Assembly: GCF_039794105.1 (NCBI RefSeq)
Contig: NZ_JBDIWA010000004.1
Location: 62,001-126,000, forward strand
Direction of reading: 5' to 3'
From: Kuenenia sp039794105
GTDB lineage: Bacteria > Planctomycetota > Brocadiia > Brocadiales > Brocadiaceae
Length of the DNA: 64,000 nucleotides
Shown here: positions 26,189 to 38,100 of the stretch, piece by piece
How the letters are laid out: every line of letters starts with the position of its first letter
How positions within the stretch are numbered: position 1 is the stretch's first letter
Notes under the pieces: generated by a model
Databases searched by the model: none
Seen by the model: only the letters and a program-made list of their open reading frames with translations
Told to the model about the DNA's origin: nothing
Made by a program: the position numbers and the translations under genes

Positions 26189-27688
26189 ATGCAGTTAAAA
26201 TTAATATCAGGATTTTGTGACAGATTAATTGTGCCGGCGGTACTGCTGTGTTTTGCGTTGTTTGCTGGTATTGGTATAGCTTTGGCGCAAGAAAGAAGTA
26301 TTGAACCAATGTTTTTGGAAATAGATAAAAAATACCAAATACCTGAAGGGTGGTCTATTCTTCCGTTTGAACTTGAGGATCCATATAAAAGAGTAAAAAA
26401 CGGGCCTATACTCACCAATGTAACGCACAAAGCAAACATTGAATGGATATCCAGATGGGTCGCCAACCCAAAGGAGGTCGTACCGAATGCAAAGATGCCT
26501 GATTTGGGTCTTGAGTTTGAGGAGATTAAGGCAGTGATTGTGTATTTGGGGAGTATTGCAGATGATGGGCTTTCAAAGGTTAAATGGGATGAATATTTGT
26601 TAAAACGCGAAGACGATATGACAGACGAAGAATATGATAAAATGGACCAAATATTCCAGATGGGAAAAGGGGTTTGGGGCCGTGCGCGTTGTACCATTTG
26701 TCATCCGGTTAAAGGTCTTGGCGGAAATGTTGGCGTAGGGCCTGATTTAGGAAGTATTGTTACAAAAGTTAACAGAGATTGGTTGTATGACTGGCTTGCA
26801 AATACAAAGATGCATTTTCCTGATACAATGATGGCGCAGTTCAGATTTTCAGATGAAGAAATACGAGGATTGGTTGAGTATGTTATGCGTGACACTCAGT
26901 TTATGCCGGAAGAGGAATACGAAGACGAAGACGAGCAGGGTGATGGTGGCACTCCGAAAACTATCGAAGAAACAAAGTTTTTGACTAATGCTGAATACAG
27001 TACAATTAAAGGTGACAGCGCCCTTATATCAAAAGGGAAAGAGGTTGTTGAAAGATCGCGTTGTTTCGTTTGTCACGATATCAAAGGCTTGAGTGAATTA
27101 ATGCCGGTTGTTGAGAGAAATAGGGTAAAACTAGAAGGATTTGAGAAGGTTTTGTATGAAATTAGATGTTTAACCTGCCACACCATTCAGAAAAAAGGGG
27201 GTACTTATGCTCCCAATCTTACAGAAGCTGGAACAAAAATGAAAATGGATTGGGAAAATGAATTTCTAAAGGCTCCTGATATTATACGGCCTCTGAGCCA
27301 GCAGATGCAAAAATTTAACTTGACGAGAGAAGATGCCACTTTTGCTACTGAGTTTATGGAAAAATATCTTACAAACAAGAAGCTTCCTTCGGGAATTTTT
27401 GACAATGAAAAGCCATCTCAGGAGATAGTTGAGGCAGGGAAGAACTTGTTTTACGATAAAGGATGCAATGCCTGTCACGCAGAAGGAACTAAGGGTGGTG
27501 GTGTTGTAGGGCCAAATCTGGGCACCGTTGGCGACCGGTTGCAGCCTGCATATATGTTTCATCACTTGAAGAATCCGATATTGGCGAATCCGAGGGCAAT
27601 AGAACCTAATTATGGTTTATCTGATCAGGAAATCAAGTCGTTGGTCGGATTCTTGATTGATCACGTCAAGGGAAAAGAGGGAAATTAA
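26189..27688 (+). CDS. Tetraheme c-type cytochrome
   Basis: 499 residues with a signal peptide (about 10-31, ending ALAQ). Four CxxCH sites are seen: CTICH (168-172), CFVCH (292-296), CLTCH (327-331) and CNACH (426-430). An acidic linker (EEEYEDEDEQGDGG, about 245-258) splits it into two diheme halves. Repeated elements such as WISRWVANPKEVVPNAKMP, WLYDWLANTKMHFPDTMM and YMFHHLKNPILANPRAIEP indicate repeated class I cytochrome c domains with distal Met ligands. It starts 15 bp after the previous gene and ends 2 bp before the next, so it is clearly operonic. Confidence 0.85.
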   Translation: MQLKLISGFCDRLIVPAVLLCFALFAGIGIALAQERSIEPMFLEIDKKYQIPEGWSILPFELEDPYKRVKNGPILTNVTHKANIEWISRWVANPKEVVPNAKMPDLGLEFEEIKAVIVYLGSIADDGLSKVKWDEYLLKREDDMTDEEYDKMDQIFQMGKGVWGRARCTICHPVKGLGGNVGVGPDLGSIVTKVNRDWLYDWLANTKMHFPDTMMAQFRFSDEEIRGLVEYVMRDTQFMPEEEYEDEDEQGDGGTPKTIEETKFLTNAEYSTIKGDSALISKGKEVVERSRCFVCHDIKGLSELMPVVERNRVKLEGFEKVLYEIRCLTCHTIQKKGGTYAPNLTEAGTKMKMDWENEFLKAPDIIRPLSQQMQKFNLTREDATFATEFMEKYLTNKKLPSGIFDNEKPSQEIVEAGKNLFYDKGCNACHAEGTKGGGVVGPNLGTVGDRLQPAYMFHHLKNPILANPRAIEPNYGLSDQEIKSLVGFLIDHVKGKEGN

Positions 27689-27690
27689 CA

Positions 27691-28257
27691 ATGAATCATT
27701 TTTTGTTTTTAAAAGGGAAAAATTTTATCATTCCGGTGTTTGTTTTGTTTTTGACGGGCGGTGTCTGTTTTGCGAAGGAATTGATAACTTATGCAAGGGA
27801 TACAGAGTTTTTGATCTCGGCAAAAGCTTCATTTGAGTATTATTGTTCGCCGTGTCACGGGAAAAACGGCGATGGTAGGGGTACCTTTTACACGATAGAT
27901 TTGAACCCTAAACCAAGGAATTTTACGGATGCAGCATACATGGCGACGAGGCCGGAATCGGATTTAATCAAATCAATTACCAGTGGAACGGTTTCCATTG
28001 GGAAATCCAATCTTTGTCCGCCATGGGGAAATGTCTTTACCGAGAACAGAATTAAAGAGCTGGCAGGTTTTATTAAGGGGCTTTCTGTTGAAAAAACAAT
28101 AAAAGTGGCTGCAGCCGAGAAAGAATCTGTTGTTGAGGGAGGAAAGACTGCTGATTTGAAAACTGCGTTTCGATGGTTATTTATTGCGGTAATCACTGTG
28201 GCTTTAGCTGGCGGCGCAATCAGCGAGTGGAAGAAGTTGAAAAGCGAATCTGCTTAA
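27691..28257 (+). CDS. Monoheme cytochrome c with C-terminal membrane anchor
   Basis: 188 residues: signal peptide (about 10-29), cytochrome c domain with CSPCH (52-56) followed by GKNGDGRG, and a C-terminal helix (about 155-177). Only 2 bp separate it from the preceding gene. The NPKPRNFTD segment is shared with the cytochrome halves encoded at 24566. It likely belongs to the same membrane complex. Confidence 0.85.
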   Translation: MNHFLFLKGKNFIIPVFVLFLTGGVCFAKELITYARDTEFLISAKASFEYYCSPCHGKNGDGRGTFYTIDLNPKPRNFTDAAYMATRPESDLIKSITSGTVSIGKSNLCPPWGNVFTENRIKELAGFIKGLSVEKTIKVAAAEKESVVEGGKTADLKTAFRWLFIAVITVALAGGAISEWKKLKSESA

Positions 28258-28301
28258 ATCGCAGAGAATTTTTTTTAATTTGTATTTAAAGAAATAGAGT
28301 T

Positions 28302-29639
28302 ATGTATAAAAAGATATTAATACCGATAGATAATTCAATATACTCTGATTATTGTATCGATATAGGCATTGCGATCTCGTTAAAATACGGCTCACTTCTG
28401 GTCGGTTGCCATGTTTATGACGCGTCATTGCACCAGAGGCGCTTTCGTGACATGGAAGAAGGATTGCCGGAAAAGTACCAGGATGAAAAAGAGTTGCAAA
28501 GACAGCGCGAATTACATACATCACTTATTAACCAGGGTTTGAAGATGATTTCAGAGTCGTACCTTGACGTCTTCAAAAAGAAATGCAGAAGCGCAAATGT
28601 TAAACATGAAGACATTTTGCTGGAAGGTAAAAATTATTGTGAAATAATTAAGGAAGCAGGACGCGGTAGTTATGATTTGGTAATCATAGGGGCGCTAGGT
28701 CTTGCTTCTGTCAATGAAAATCTTATTGGAAGCGTTTGCGAACGTGTTGTCAGGCGCTTAAAAACAGATGTTCTAGTGGTAAAGAAAAGAGGCTTGGGGG
28801 AACGCGTTGTTGTTGCGGTCGATGGAAGTATGCAATCGTTAGAAGGGATTAAGTCGGCAATTTCTTTTTCAAGGTCTTTTCACTTGAAGATCAATGCGAT
28901 ATCGATATACGATCCTCATTATCACCGTGTGGCATTTGCAAGTATAGCAAAAGTACTTTCTGAAGAAGCCGGGAAAATTTTCAGATTTAAAGAACAAGAA
29001 ACTCTTCATGAGGAAATAATAGATAAAGGACTTGCTAAGATTTATCAAAGCCATCTTGATAACGCATGTTATATCGCAAAGAAAGAGGGCGTAGCAATGT
29101 CTTCTGTCTTATTGGACGGAAAGCCTTTTGACCAGGTGTTACGGTACTTGAAAAAAGGACAGCCTTCGCTGCTGGTTGTGGGAAGGACAGGGGTTCACAA
29201 TACAAATGGCTTAGACATCGGCAGTACAGCCGAAAACTTGCTAAGACTGGCGCCGTGCAATATTATGTTAGCCGGAGGCAACATAACATCAACAATAGAC
29301 CCCGCGAAGCATTCTGTTGTAGTGACGGAAAAATCTGTTGGCGATATGAAAGATCGTAAACATTCTGGATTCAGTAATCGTGTTATTGAAGAACAGACAT
29401 TAAAGACTGTTTTGACCGATGAGGAAGAGGGAAAAGATTCTTCCAAGGAATGCGTGCCTTTAATTTGGACAAATGTGGCGCGTGAACAGACCGAACGCAT
29501 ACCTTCTTTTATCAGAGGCATAGTGAGGAAAAGAATAGAGAAATATGCCAATGAGAAGGGCTATAAGGAAATTACGGAAGAAATAGTAAATGAGGTAAAA
29601 TCTCAATACATGGGTAAAGATTTATCCCATTCACACTGA
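28302..29639 (+). CDS. Tandem universal stress protein fused to a PCP_red-type domain
   Basis: 445 residues. There are two UspA domains (about 1-150 and 165-330), each with a nucleotide-binding signature (IGALGLASVNENLIGS and VGRTGVHNTNGLDIGST). The C-terminus (about 393-445, with FIRGIVRKRIEKYANEKGY and ITEEIVNEVK) matches the small helical domain found at the end of light-independent protochlorophyllide reductase subunits (PCP_red family). That domain also occurs alone beside redox operons. Location amid nxr cytochromes suggests a regulatory or cofactor-sensing role in the cytoplasm; this is inference. Confidence 0.8.
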   Translation: MYKKILIPIDNSIYSDYCIDIGIAISLKYGSLLVGCHVYDASLHQRRFRDMEEGLPEKYQDEKELQRQRELHTSLINQGLKMISESYLDVFKKKCRSANVKHEDILLEGKNYCEIIKEAGRGSYDLVIIGALGLASVNENLIGSVCERVVRRLKTDVLVVKKRGLGERVVVAVDGSMQSLEGIKSAISFSRSFHLKINAISIYDPHYHRVAFASIAKVLSEEAGKIFRFKEQETLHEEIIDKGLAKIYQSHLDNACYIAKKEGVAMSSVLLDGKPFDQVLRYLKKGQPSLLVVGRTGVHNTNGLDIGSTAENLLRLAPCNIMLAGGNITSTIDPAKHSVVVTEKSVGDMKDRKHSGFSNRVIEEQTLKTVLTDEEEGKDSSKECVPLIWTNVAREQTERIPSFIRGIVRKRIEKYANEKGYKEITEEIVNEVKSQYMGKDLSHSH

Positions 29640-30091
29640 TTTTTTATACCACTGCAGTTAATTTCCTTCCATATCAAAAAGCATTTTCACATGCCACATG
29701 CTGCACATTTTAGTCCTGTTCAGGCAACGCGCTACTATCGTTTTTAGATACAGATGCAGTTAACTTAAAATACGCCCTAATATTAAATTGTGAAATCCGA
29801 AATGCTAAATACGAAATATGAAAGATACGTTCGTTTGCATTTTTGAATTATAGATTTCAAAATAGAAATGCCTAGCTGCGGGAGCCATTTTCTGACAGAA
29901 TAAAAAAGGGTAGTTTTGTAATGTTGTATAGTAGCATAGTTAAATGAGTAATAGTTTGTTTTTGTTTGTTGGCAAGCGAACATCTTTAAAAGGGAATGAT
30001 GTTTGCGCTGTCTCAACCTTGGTCTTAGGAAAACTTTTTTTCGCTCAATGTTTTCTGTTTGTGGAAATTACTAAGAAAGGAATGGGATTTT
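29640..30091. other. Intergenic region with low-complexity repeat
   Basis: No gene is convincing. The gap contains a cgaaatgctaaatacgaaat-type low-complexity stretch (about 29785-29815) like those at 565-690 and 54487-54545. Small open frames here overlap the next gene and are rejected. Confidence 0.5.
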
Positions 30092-30640
30092 ATGAGTATG
30101 ACAAAAATGAAATATGTTGTTTTTGGCGTGTTGGCATTAATTATGGTAGGTATGGGGGATGGCATATTTCCTTGCAAGGCTATGGGTTCAGGCGGAAAAG
30201 CTGCTGAACATGAAGGGGTTATTGAGCCAACGCAGGAATTGATGAAAGATATTGAAAAACGCCTGACTAATATGCTGTCAGGTATTCTGGAGAATAATTT
30301 AAAATATGTAGCAAATGAGGCAGGCGCTGTCGTAGAACAAAGTTACAAAATAAGCGAGGTATTCTTTCCGTTTGACCCCAAAAAAAACGAATGGTTTAAA
30401 CGCGCGGGTATTGACCCTGAAGATGCCGGGAAAATAACAAAACTGCGGGAGGAATTTGTTTTATTCCAAAGCGGAATCGTCTATAAAGCCTTAAATGTGA
30501 GAAAGATGGCAGTGGAAGGGAGTCAGGAGGAAACGTTAAAGGCTTTTGCAGACATGATAGAAAAAACATGTTTTGATTGTCATAAAAAAAACAGAGATTG
30601 GCTGTTTGATCAGTCAGGCAGTCATGGTCCAGGCCGATAG
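30092..30640 (+). CDS. Small exported cytochrome c (cytochrome c'-like)
   Basis: 182 residues from ATG 30092, preceded by AAAGGAATGGG. Signal peptide about 1-32. The body is helical with the single heme site CFDCH near the C-terminus (160-164), the layout of cytochrome c'-like four-helix proteins. The usual high-spin heme ligation and a gas-binding or redox role would be expected for this class. It sits alone between the Usp gene and nxrC with gaps of more than 400 bp on each side, so it may have its own promoter. Confidence 0.72.
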   Translation: MSMTKMKYVVFGVLALIMVGMGDGIFPCKAMGSGGKAAEHEGVIEPTQELMKDIEKRLTNMLSGILENNLKYVANEAGAVVEQSYKISEVFFPFDPKKNEWFKRAGIDPEDAGKITKLREEFVLFQSGIVYKALNVRKMAVEGSQEETLKAFADMIEKTCFDCHKKNRDWLFDQSGSHGPGR

Positions 30641-31078
30641 ATGGGATGTGTCTATAATAAAACATTTCCTTGCTTTGCCTTGTAAGAATGTATTATGCTA
30701 ACAAAAAAGGGTATGTTCATACTCAATAACACTTTCAAGTTGGCAGTTTTGTTGTTCAGTGTTTCATTAAATATTTCAGGCAAGAAATGTCTTGGAAAAA
30801 CAAAAGAACCTTAATGAGAAAATGGTGTTCGCTCTTCTATCTTCTTGTGGGTAAAAAAATCGTCTATTTTTCCCTAAAAACCAAAAATGTTGAAGCATAA
30901 GGGAATAAAACTTGCTAATTTTGCTCTGCCAAAGTATTTTTTTAGGCAGTGTTTCAGGAAGGAGGTTGGTAAGAAGGAAAGTAAGTATTCATAATTTTAA
31001 GGAGATCGATTTTTAATCATGGTTTTCATTTTGTGAAAAGTCTTAATTGTTAGAGAAAAAATTTAAGGGAGGAGAGGG
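30641..31078. other. Upstream region of nxrC
   Basis: No gene. A promoter candidate lies at 30912-30940. CTGCC (30926-30930) and GGCAG (30945-30949) can form a small hairpin over the -10 region. Confidence 0.45.
30912..30940 (+). promoter_or_regulatory. Candidate promoter of the nxrC-nxrB-nxrA operon
   Basis: TTGCTA (30912-30917), 17-bp spacer, TATTTT (30935-30940), about 140 bp before nxrC. It is the best sigma70-like match in this gap but not close to consensus. Confidence 0.4.
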
Positions 31079-32047
31079 ATGAAAAAGTTTTATCGCTTAT
31101 TGGGGAGTAGTAGTGTAGCCCTCCTGGGATGTTTATTTTTGAGCGTTGCGCTATGTATCGCTGAGGAGGCGGAAGGGGTAAAGGGCATGGCGGAAGAAGA
31201 ATTTACGCCGGCAAAAGAAGTTCTGAATGTAAAATATATGCAGATTGATATCCCCGCGCACATTACGGTTGATGCTTTGGAGGGTGCGTTTAAAAATGCC
31301 GAAGGGGTGCAGGTTCAATTGCAAAAGCAAGATAAGGCGTTTCCCAACGGGGGTGGGTCGGTGAATTCTGCAGAGGTAAAGGCTGTTCACGATGGCATAG
31401 CAATTTATTTCCAGGTGACATGGGACGATGCCACCGATAATAAACAGGCTATCGCTACTCAGGAGTTTAGAGATGGGGCAGCCCTTATGTTTCCCTTGGG
31501 GAAGGTAGTGATAAGCGTTGATGAACAATTCAGCCCTAGAATGGGCGATAGGCAAAAGCCTGTAAATTTGTGGCATTGGAAGGCTGACTGGGAAGCAGAT
31601 TTGCACGCTGCCGGTGGTATAGAGGAATGCCCGGCAAGATATCCGAACATGCATGATGATTTCAGCACTAATCCGTATAGCGTAGATTATCATAAAGGCT
31701 TGATACAGAGTGCCGCTGAATTAGCTGGCGGTTATTCTGCTCATAATTTGCTTTCTTTGCCTCGGGGTAGAGCCGTTGAAGATTTAAATGCTGAAGGTTT
31801 TGGTACATTAACGACACAGGATCATCAGGATGTCGATGGGTACAGTAAATTTGAAAACAAAAAATGGACGGTAGTGTTTTGCAGATCATTAAATACCGGA
31901 GACCCTCTGGATGTTCAGTTTGTGCCAGGGGAAAGCACTTACTTCAATATGGCAGTGTGGAATGGTGATAGAGAAGATAGAAACGGGCAAAAAAACATTT
32001 CTATACAATGGCACCCGCTGTCGTTGGAAAGAATTGCATGGCAATAA
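31079..32047 (+). CDS. nxrC: Nitrite oxidoreductase subunit gamma, heme b
   Basis: 322 residues with a Sec signal peptide (about 1-29). The body is an EB_dh-type heme b-binding domain as in the gamma subunits of ethylbenzene, chlorate and dimethylsulfide dehydrogenases. Likely ligands lie in FSPRMGDRQ (Met) and NLWHWKADW (Lys). It would take electrons from NxrB and pass them to cytochromes. It is preceded by a strong GGGAGGAGAGGG ribosome site. First gene of the catalytic operon, with nxrB 53 bp downstream. Confidence 0.9.
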   Translation: MKKFYRLLGSSSVALLGCLFLSVALCIAEEAEGVKGMAEEEFTPAKEVLNVKYMQIDIPAHITVDALEGAFKNAEGVQVQLQKQDKAFPNGGGSVNSAEVKAVHDGIAIYFQVTWDDATDNKQAIATQEFRDGAALMFPLGKVVISVDEQFSPRMGDRQKPVNLWHWKADWEADLHAAGGIEECPARYPNMHDDFSTNPYSVDYHKGLIQSAAELAGGYSAHNLLSLPRGRAVEDLNAEGFGTLTTQDHQDVDGYSKFENKKWTVVFCRSLNTGDPLDVQFVPGESTYFNMAVWNGDREDRNGQKNISIQWHPLSLERIAWQ

Positions 32048-32100
32048 ATAAATTTTAAAAATGTTAGATTTGTGTTGTTGATCGAAAGGAGAGTTAGAAA

Positions 32101-33333
<1,233 letters not shown>

Positions 33334-33347
33334 TTTAGAGGTATTTT

Positions 33348-34145
33348 ATGGTTGTGAATAATAGTGACCTGCGGGAAACTGATCAAGTTGCAGAAGTCGG
33401 GAATTTGCTGACGAGAAGCGCGTTGTATCAGGTATTGTCAACATGCTATCTGTTTCCTGAAGAAAAAAAACTTTCCATTTTAAAGGGCGAAGATTTTAAT
33501 GAACTTGTGGAGAGGATAGAAAGATGCTACACGGAAAGTGATAGTTTGACGGCGATGTTGAAGTCTTTAAAAAACGTGCAGGAATTCTATAGTACAACAG
33601 ATATAGAAAAGTTACAGCGAATATATAATCGTGTGGTTGGGCATACCATATCGAAAGATTGTCCTTTGTATGAGGGTCAATATGGTGCTGCTCATGTGTT
33701 TCAGCAGGTGCAGGATTTAGCGGATATACAAGGGTTTTACCGTGCGTTTGGACTGGATATTTCTGAGGAAGAAAAAGAGCGTTGTGACCATATCAGTGTG
33801 GAATTAGAGTTTCTGCAATTTCTTCTTTATAAACAGGCATATGCAATAGAAAATCATGGAAAGGAAGAGGCTGAAATTTGCCTGGACGCTCAGAAGAAAT
33901 TTTTAAAAGAACATGCAGGTAAATGGATGCCCCTTTTTGCCCTTCTTTTCGGGAAAAAATCCATAGACGGCTTTTATTTTGCCATTTCTGAAGTAATGAA
34001 GGAGTTTATAAAGTTAGAGATGGACTTGTTGGGAGTTCAGACCGAAACATTCAAAGAGTCAGATCTAAATCAGGATGTTGTAGCAGGGGCTCCTGATGAA
34101 TGTTTATCATGCGCTTCTTCTGTTGACGAGATGGGAGATAATTAA
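33348..34145 (+). CDS. TorD/NarJ-family assembly chaperone of NXR
   Basis: 265 residues, all helical, cytoplasmic. The family hallmark is recognisable in PLYEGQYGAAHVFQQVQDLADIQGFYRAFGL (compare Y-E-x-xYG-x-x-x-FQQ-x-xLADIxGFY in chaperones of type II molybdoenzymes) and in DHISVELEFLQFLLYKQAYA. It would bind the NxrA Tat leader and help insert the Mo cofactor before export. It lies 14 bp after nxrB and 2 bp before the next gene. Confidence 0.88.
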   Translation: MVVNNSDLRETDQVAEVGNLLTRSALYQVLSTCYLFPEEKKLSILKGEDFNELVERIERCYTESDSLTAMLKSLKNVQEFYSTTDIEKLQRIYNRVVGHTISKDCPLYEGQYGAAHVFQQVQDLADIQGFYRAFGLDISEEEKERCDHISVELEFLQFLLYKQAYAIENHGKEEAEICLDAQKKFLKEHAGKWMPLFALLFGKKSIDGFYFAISEVMKEFIKLEMDLLGVQTETFKESDLNQDVVAGAPDECLSCASSVDEMGDN

Positions 34146-34147
34146 TA

Positions 34148-35116
34148 ATGATGAAGTTTGAGTTTGACCCAGGTTTGATTGAAGAGGTTGTGTTCATGGC
34201 GATTAGGGACAAAGAAGAACAAGGGGATACAAAGCTTTCCGAGGAATATCATCTTCAGGTTGATCCTATATATGAGAATTTTTCCCTTGAAGAACGGCCA
34301 ATACAATTCAGAAAAGTAGAGTGGGATTTTTTTAACAAACTTGGTTTTGTCGTGCTGGTGGAAAAGGCGCTTGATGAATTTGAAGAGTTAGAGGAATTAG
34401 TGGCTGGCACAGTAATCGTTAAAGCAAAAAACAAGCATGATGAAGGTTCTGACCTGGTAAGAGATCTGAGTGGAAAAAGTGCAAAAAAAAGGATGAAAGT
34501 AAAGCTTTTGGCCGAGCGTTTTCGTGATCATATTTTTCTGGGAAAATTTTTGCGGCACGAAATAATGCACATCCTTGATATGTTAAGCGAGGCGTTTGGT
34601 TATAGAAGTGAGTTGCTGGGAGGAAATCCCATGGAACAGTGCATTGTAACGGAGCGATACAGCACTTTTTGGGATATTTATGTAGATAGCCGCATATTGA
34701 AGGATGGCAAAGAGACTATTGGTTGTAGAGAAAGCAGATTTGAAGAGTTTTCTGCCCTCTATATGGGGTTCTCTGAAGAGGAAAAAAGGGCGATTTTTGA
34801 TGTACTTTGGAATGATGAAAACCTCACCCACGGAAGGATATTGGAATTGGCAGATGATGTTAATAAAGTTCTGAGATTATCTGATGACAAAATTCCTGAA
34901 AATCTAAGACAGAAGAAAAAAATACTTTTGCCAGGCGCTCTTTGCCCCTTATGCCAGTTTAGGACATACAAATGGGTCGAAAATCTTGAAGAAGACATAG
35001 AAACGGTTCAAGATATAAGGCAGGATTTTTCCAACTGGTCACCGGAGGACGGAGCTTGTGACCGATGTGTTGAAATGTATAAATCGAGAAAAGCGATTTC
35101 TCATCACAGCATATAA
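34148..35116 (+). CDS. NXR-operon protein with HExxH and zinc-ribbon motifs
   Basis: 322 residues, no signal peptide, so cytoplasmic. A gluzincin-like motif HEIMH (H137-E138-H141) lies in a helix (FLRHEIMHILDML). Two Cys pairs, CPLC (266-269) and CDRC (304-307), look like a zinc ribbon. I do not recognise the family. Placed between the chaperone and nxrA (2-bp and 44-bp gaps), it is probably a maturation factor. Proteolysis or metal/cofactor handling are both possible. Catalysis is inferred from the motif only; a third metal ligand was not identified. Confidence 0.75.
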   Translation: MMKFEFDPGLIEEVVFMAIRDKEEQGDTKLSEEYHLQVDPIYENFSLEERPIQFRKVEWDFFNKLGFVVLVEKALDEFEELEELVAGTVIVKAKNKHDEGSDLVRDLSGKSAKKRMKVKLLAERFRDHIFLGKFLRHEIMHILDMLSEAFGYRSELLGGNPMEQCIVTERYSTFWDIYVDSRILKDGKETIGCRESRFEEFSALYMGFSEEEKRAIFDVLWNDENLTHGRILELADDVNKVLRLSDDKIPENLRQKKKILLPGALCPLCQFRTYKWVENLEEDIETVQDIRQDFSNWSPEDGACDRCVEMYKSRKAISHHSI

Positions 35117-35160
35117 CTTTTGTATTACTATAATTATTTTTTAGAAAGGAGTAGGAAATT

Positions 35161-38100
35161 ATGAAGCTAACGAGGAGGGCTTTCCTACAGGTAGCCGGTG
35201 CAACCGGAGCGACCCTGACGCTTGCTAAGAATGCAATGGCGTTCAGGTTGCTAAAGCCTGCAGTCGTGGTAGATAATCCTTTAGATACCTATCCCGACCG
35301 AAGATGGGAAAGTGTATACAGAGACCAGTATCAGTATGACCGTACATTTACTTATTGTTGTTCTCCGAATGACACACATGCATGCAGGATACGGGCATTT
35401 GTGAGAAACAATGTAATGATGAGGGTTGAGCAAAACTATGACCACCAGAATTATACCGATTTGTATGGAAACCAGGCGACAAGGAACTGGAATCCGAGGA
35501 TGTGTTTAAAGGGGTACACGTTTCATAGGAGGGTTTATGGTCCATACAGGCTTAGATACCCTTTGATTCGAAAAGGGTGGAAGCGATGGGCGGATGACGG
35601 TTTTCCGGAACTGACGCCGGAGAACAAGTCGAAGTATATGTTTGACAACAGGGGCAATGATGAATTATTAAGGGCGTCTTGGGATGAAGCCTTTACCTAT
35701 GCCTCAAAGGGGATTCTCCATATTACAAAAAAATACAGTGGTCCGGAAGGCGCGCAAAAACTTATTGACCAGGGGTATCCAAAGGAGATGGTTGACAGGA
35801 TGCAGGGCGCCGGCACACGTACATTCAAAGGACGTGGTGGCATGGGGCTCCTTGGGGTAATAGGAAAATATGGAATGTATAGGTTTAATAATTGTCTTGC
35901 CATTGTAGATGCACATAACAGGGGTGTTGGTCCTGAGCAGGCATTGGGCGGCAGAAACTGGTCAAACTATACATGGCATGGTGACCAGGCTCCGGGTCAT
36001 CCGTTTTCTCACGGCCTGCAGACTTCGGATGTTGATATGAATGATGTCCGGTTTTCAAAGTTGTTGATTCAAACGGGAAAGAACTTAATAGAAAACAAGA
36101 TGCCGGAAGCGCATTGGGTTACAGAGGTAATGGAGAGGGGTGGAAAGATTGTTGTTATTACCCCTGAGTATAGTCCTTCAGCTCAAAAGGCGGATTACTG
36201 GATTCCTATTCGGAACAACACGGATACCGCTCTATTCCTGGGTATTACAAAAATACTTATTGATAACAAATGGTATGATGCCGATTATGTAAAGAAGTTT
36301 ACCGACTTCCCGTTGCTGGTAAGGACTGATACTTTAAAGAGAGTTTCTCCAAAAGATATTATTCCAAATTACAAATTACAGGATATTTCCGATGGTCCGA
36401 GCTATCATATTCAAGGTCTGAAGGATGAACAAAGAGAGATTATCGGGGATTTTGTTGTTTGGGATGCAAAATCAAAAGGACCAAAAGCTATAACACGGGA
36501 CGATGTTGGTGAGACGTTGGTTAAAAAAGGTATAGATCCTGTTTTGGAAGGTTCGTTTAAGTTGAAAACCGTTGATGGAAAAGAAATCGAGGTAATGACG
36601 CTGCTCGAAATGTATAAGATACATCTTAGGGATTATGATATTGATTCTGTGGTTGACATGACCAATTCTCCTAAAGAACTGATCGAAAGGCTGGCGAAAG
36701 ACATTGCCACGATAAAACCTGTTGCAATTCATTACGGGGAAGGGGTAAATCACTACTTCCATGCAACGTTGATGAACAGGTCTTACTATTTACCGGTAAT
36801 GTTAACTGGCAATGTTGGATACTTTGGGTCTGGTTCGCACACGTGGGCAGGAAATTATAAAGCTGGCAATTTTCAGGCTTCTAAATGGAGTGGTCCTGGG
36901 TTTTATGGATGGGTAGCAGAAGATGTGTTTAAACCTAATTTAGACCCTTATGCATCTGCAAAAGACTTAAATATCAAAGGGCGTGCACTGGATGAAGAAG
37001 TTGCCTATTGGAATCACAGTGAAAGGCCCTTGATTGTGAATACTCCAAAATATGGACGTAAGGTGTTTACTGGGAAAACGCACATGCCAACGCCAACGAA
37101 GATTATGTGGTTTACCAACGTAAATCTTATCAATAATGCGAAGCATGTCTACCAAATGTTGAAGAATGTTAATCCAAACATTGAGCAGATTATGTCAACC
37201 GATATTGAGATAACAGGTTCGATAGAATACGCTGACTTTGCGTTTCCGGCAAATTCATGGGTTGAATTCCAGGAATTTGAAATCACCACTTCCTGTTCAA
37301 ATCCTTTTATTCAAATATGGGGGAAAACGGGCATAACCCCTGTGTATGAATCAAAAGACGATGTGAAAATACTTGCGGGTATGGCGTCGAAATTGGGTGA
37401 ATTGCTAAGAGATACGAGATTTGAAGACAACTGGAAATTTGCCCTTGAAGGAAGAGCGAGTGTATATATCAACAGATTGCTAGATGGTAGCACGACCATG
37501 AAAGGGTACACATGCGAGGATATATTAAATGGAAAGTATGGAGAGCCGGGTGTTGCGTTAATGTTATACCGGACATATCCGAGACAGCCATTCTGGGAAC
37601 AGGTACACGAAAGCTTGCCGTTTTATACCCCAACGGGAAGGCTACAGGCTTATAATGATGAGCCGGAAATTATTGAATATGGAGAAAACTTTATTGTCCA
37701 TCGCGAAGGGCCTGAAGCTACGCCATATTTACCAAATGCGATTGTGAGTACGAATCCTTATATTCGGCCAGATGACTATGGCATCCCGGAAAGTGCTGAA
37801 CACTGGGAGGATAGGACTGTCAGGAATATCAAGAAATCATGGGAAGAGACAAAGAAAACTAAGAATTTCCTGTGGGAAAAAGGGTATCACTTCTACTGCG
37901 TGACTCCAAAGTCAAGGCATACGGTGCATTCGCAGTGGGCAGTTACGGATTGGAACTTTATCTGGAACAATAACTTCGGAGATCCGTACAGGATGGATAA
38001 AAGAATGCCTGGCGTCGGTGAACATCAAATACATATTCATCCTCAGGCCGCAAAAGATTTAGGCATTGAGGACGGAGATTATGTTTATGTTGATGCAAAC

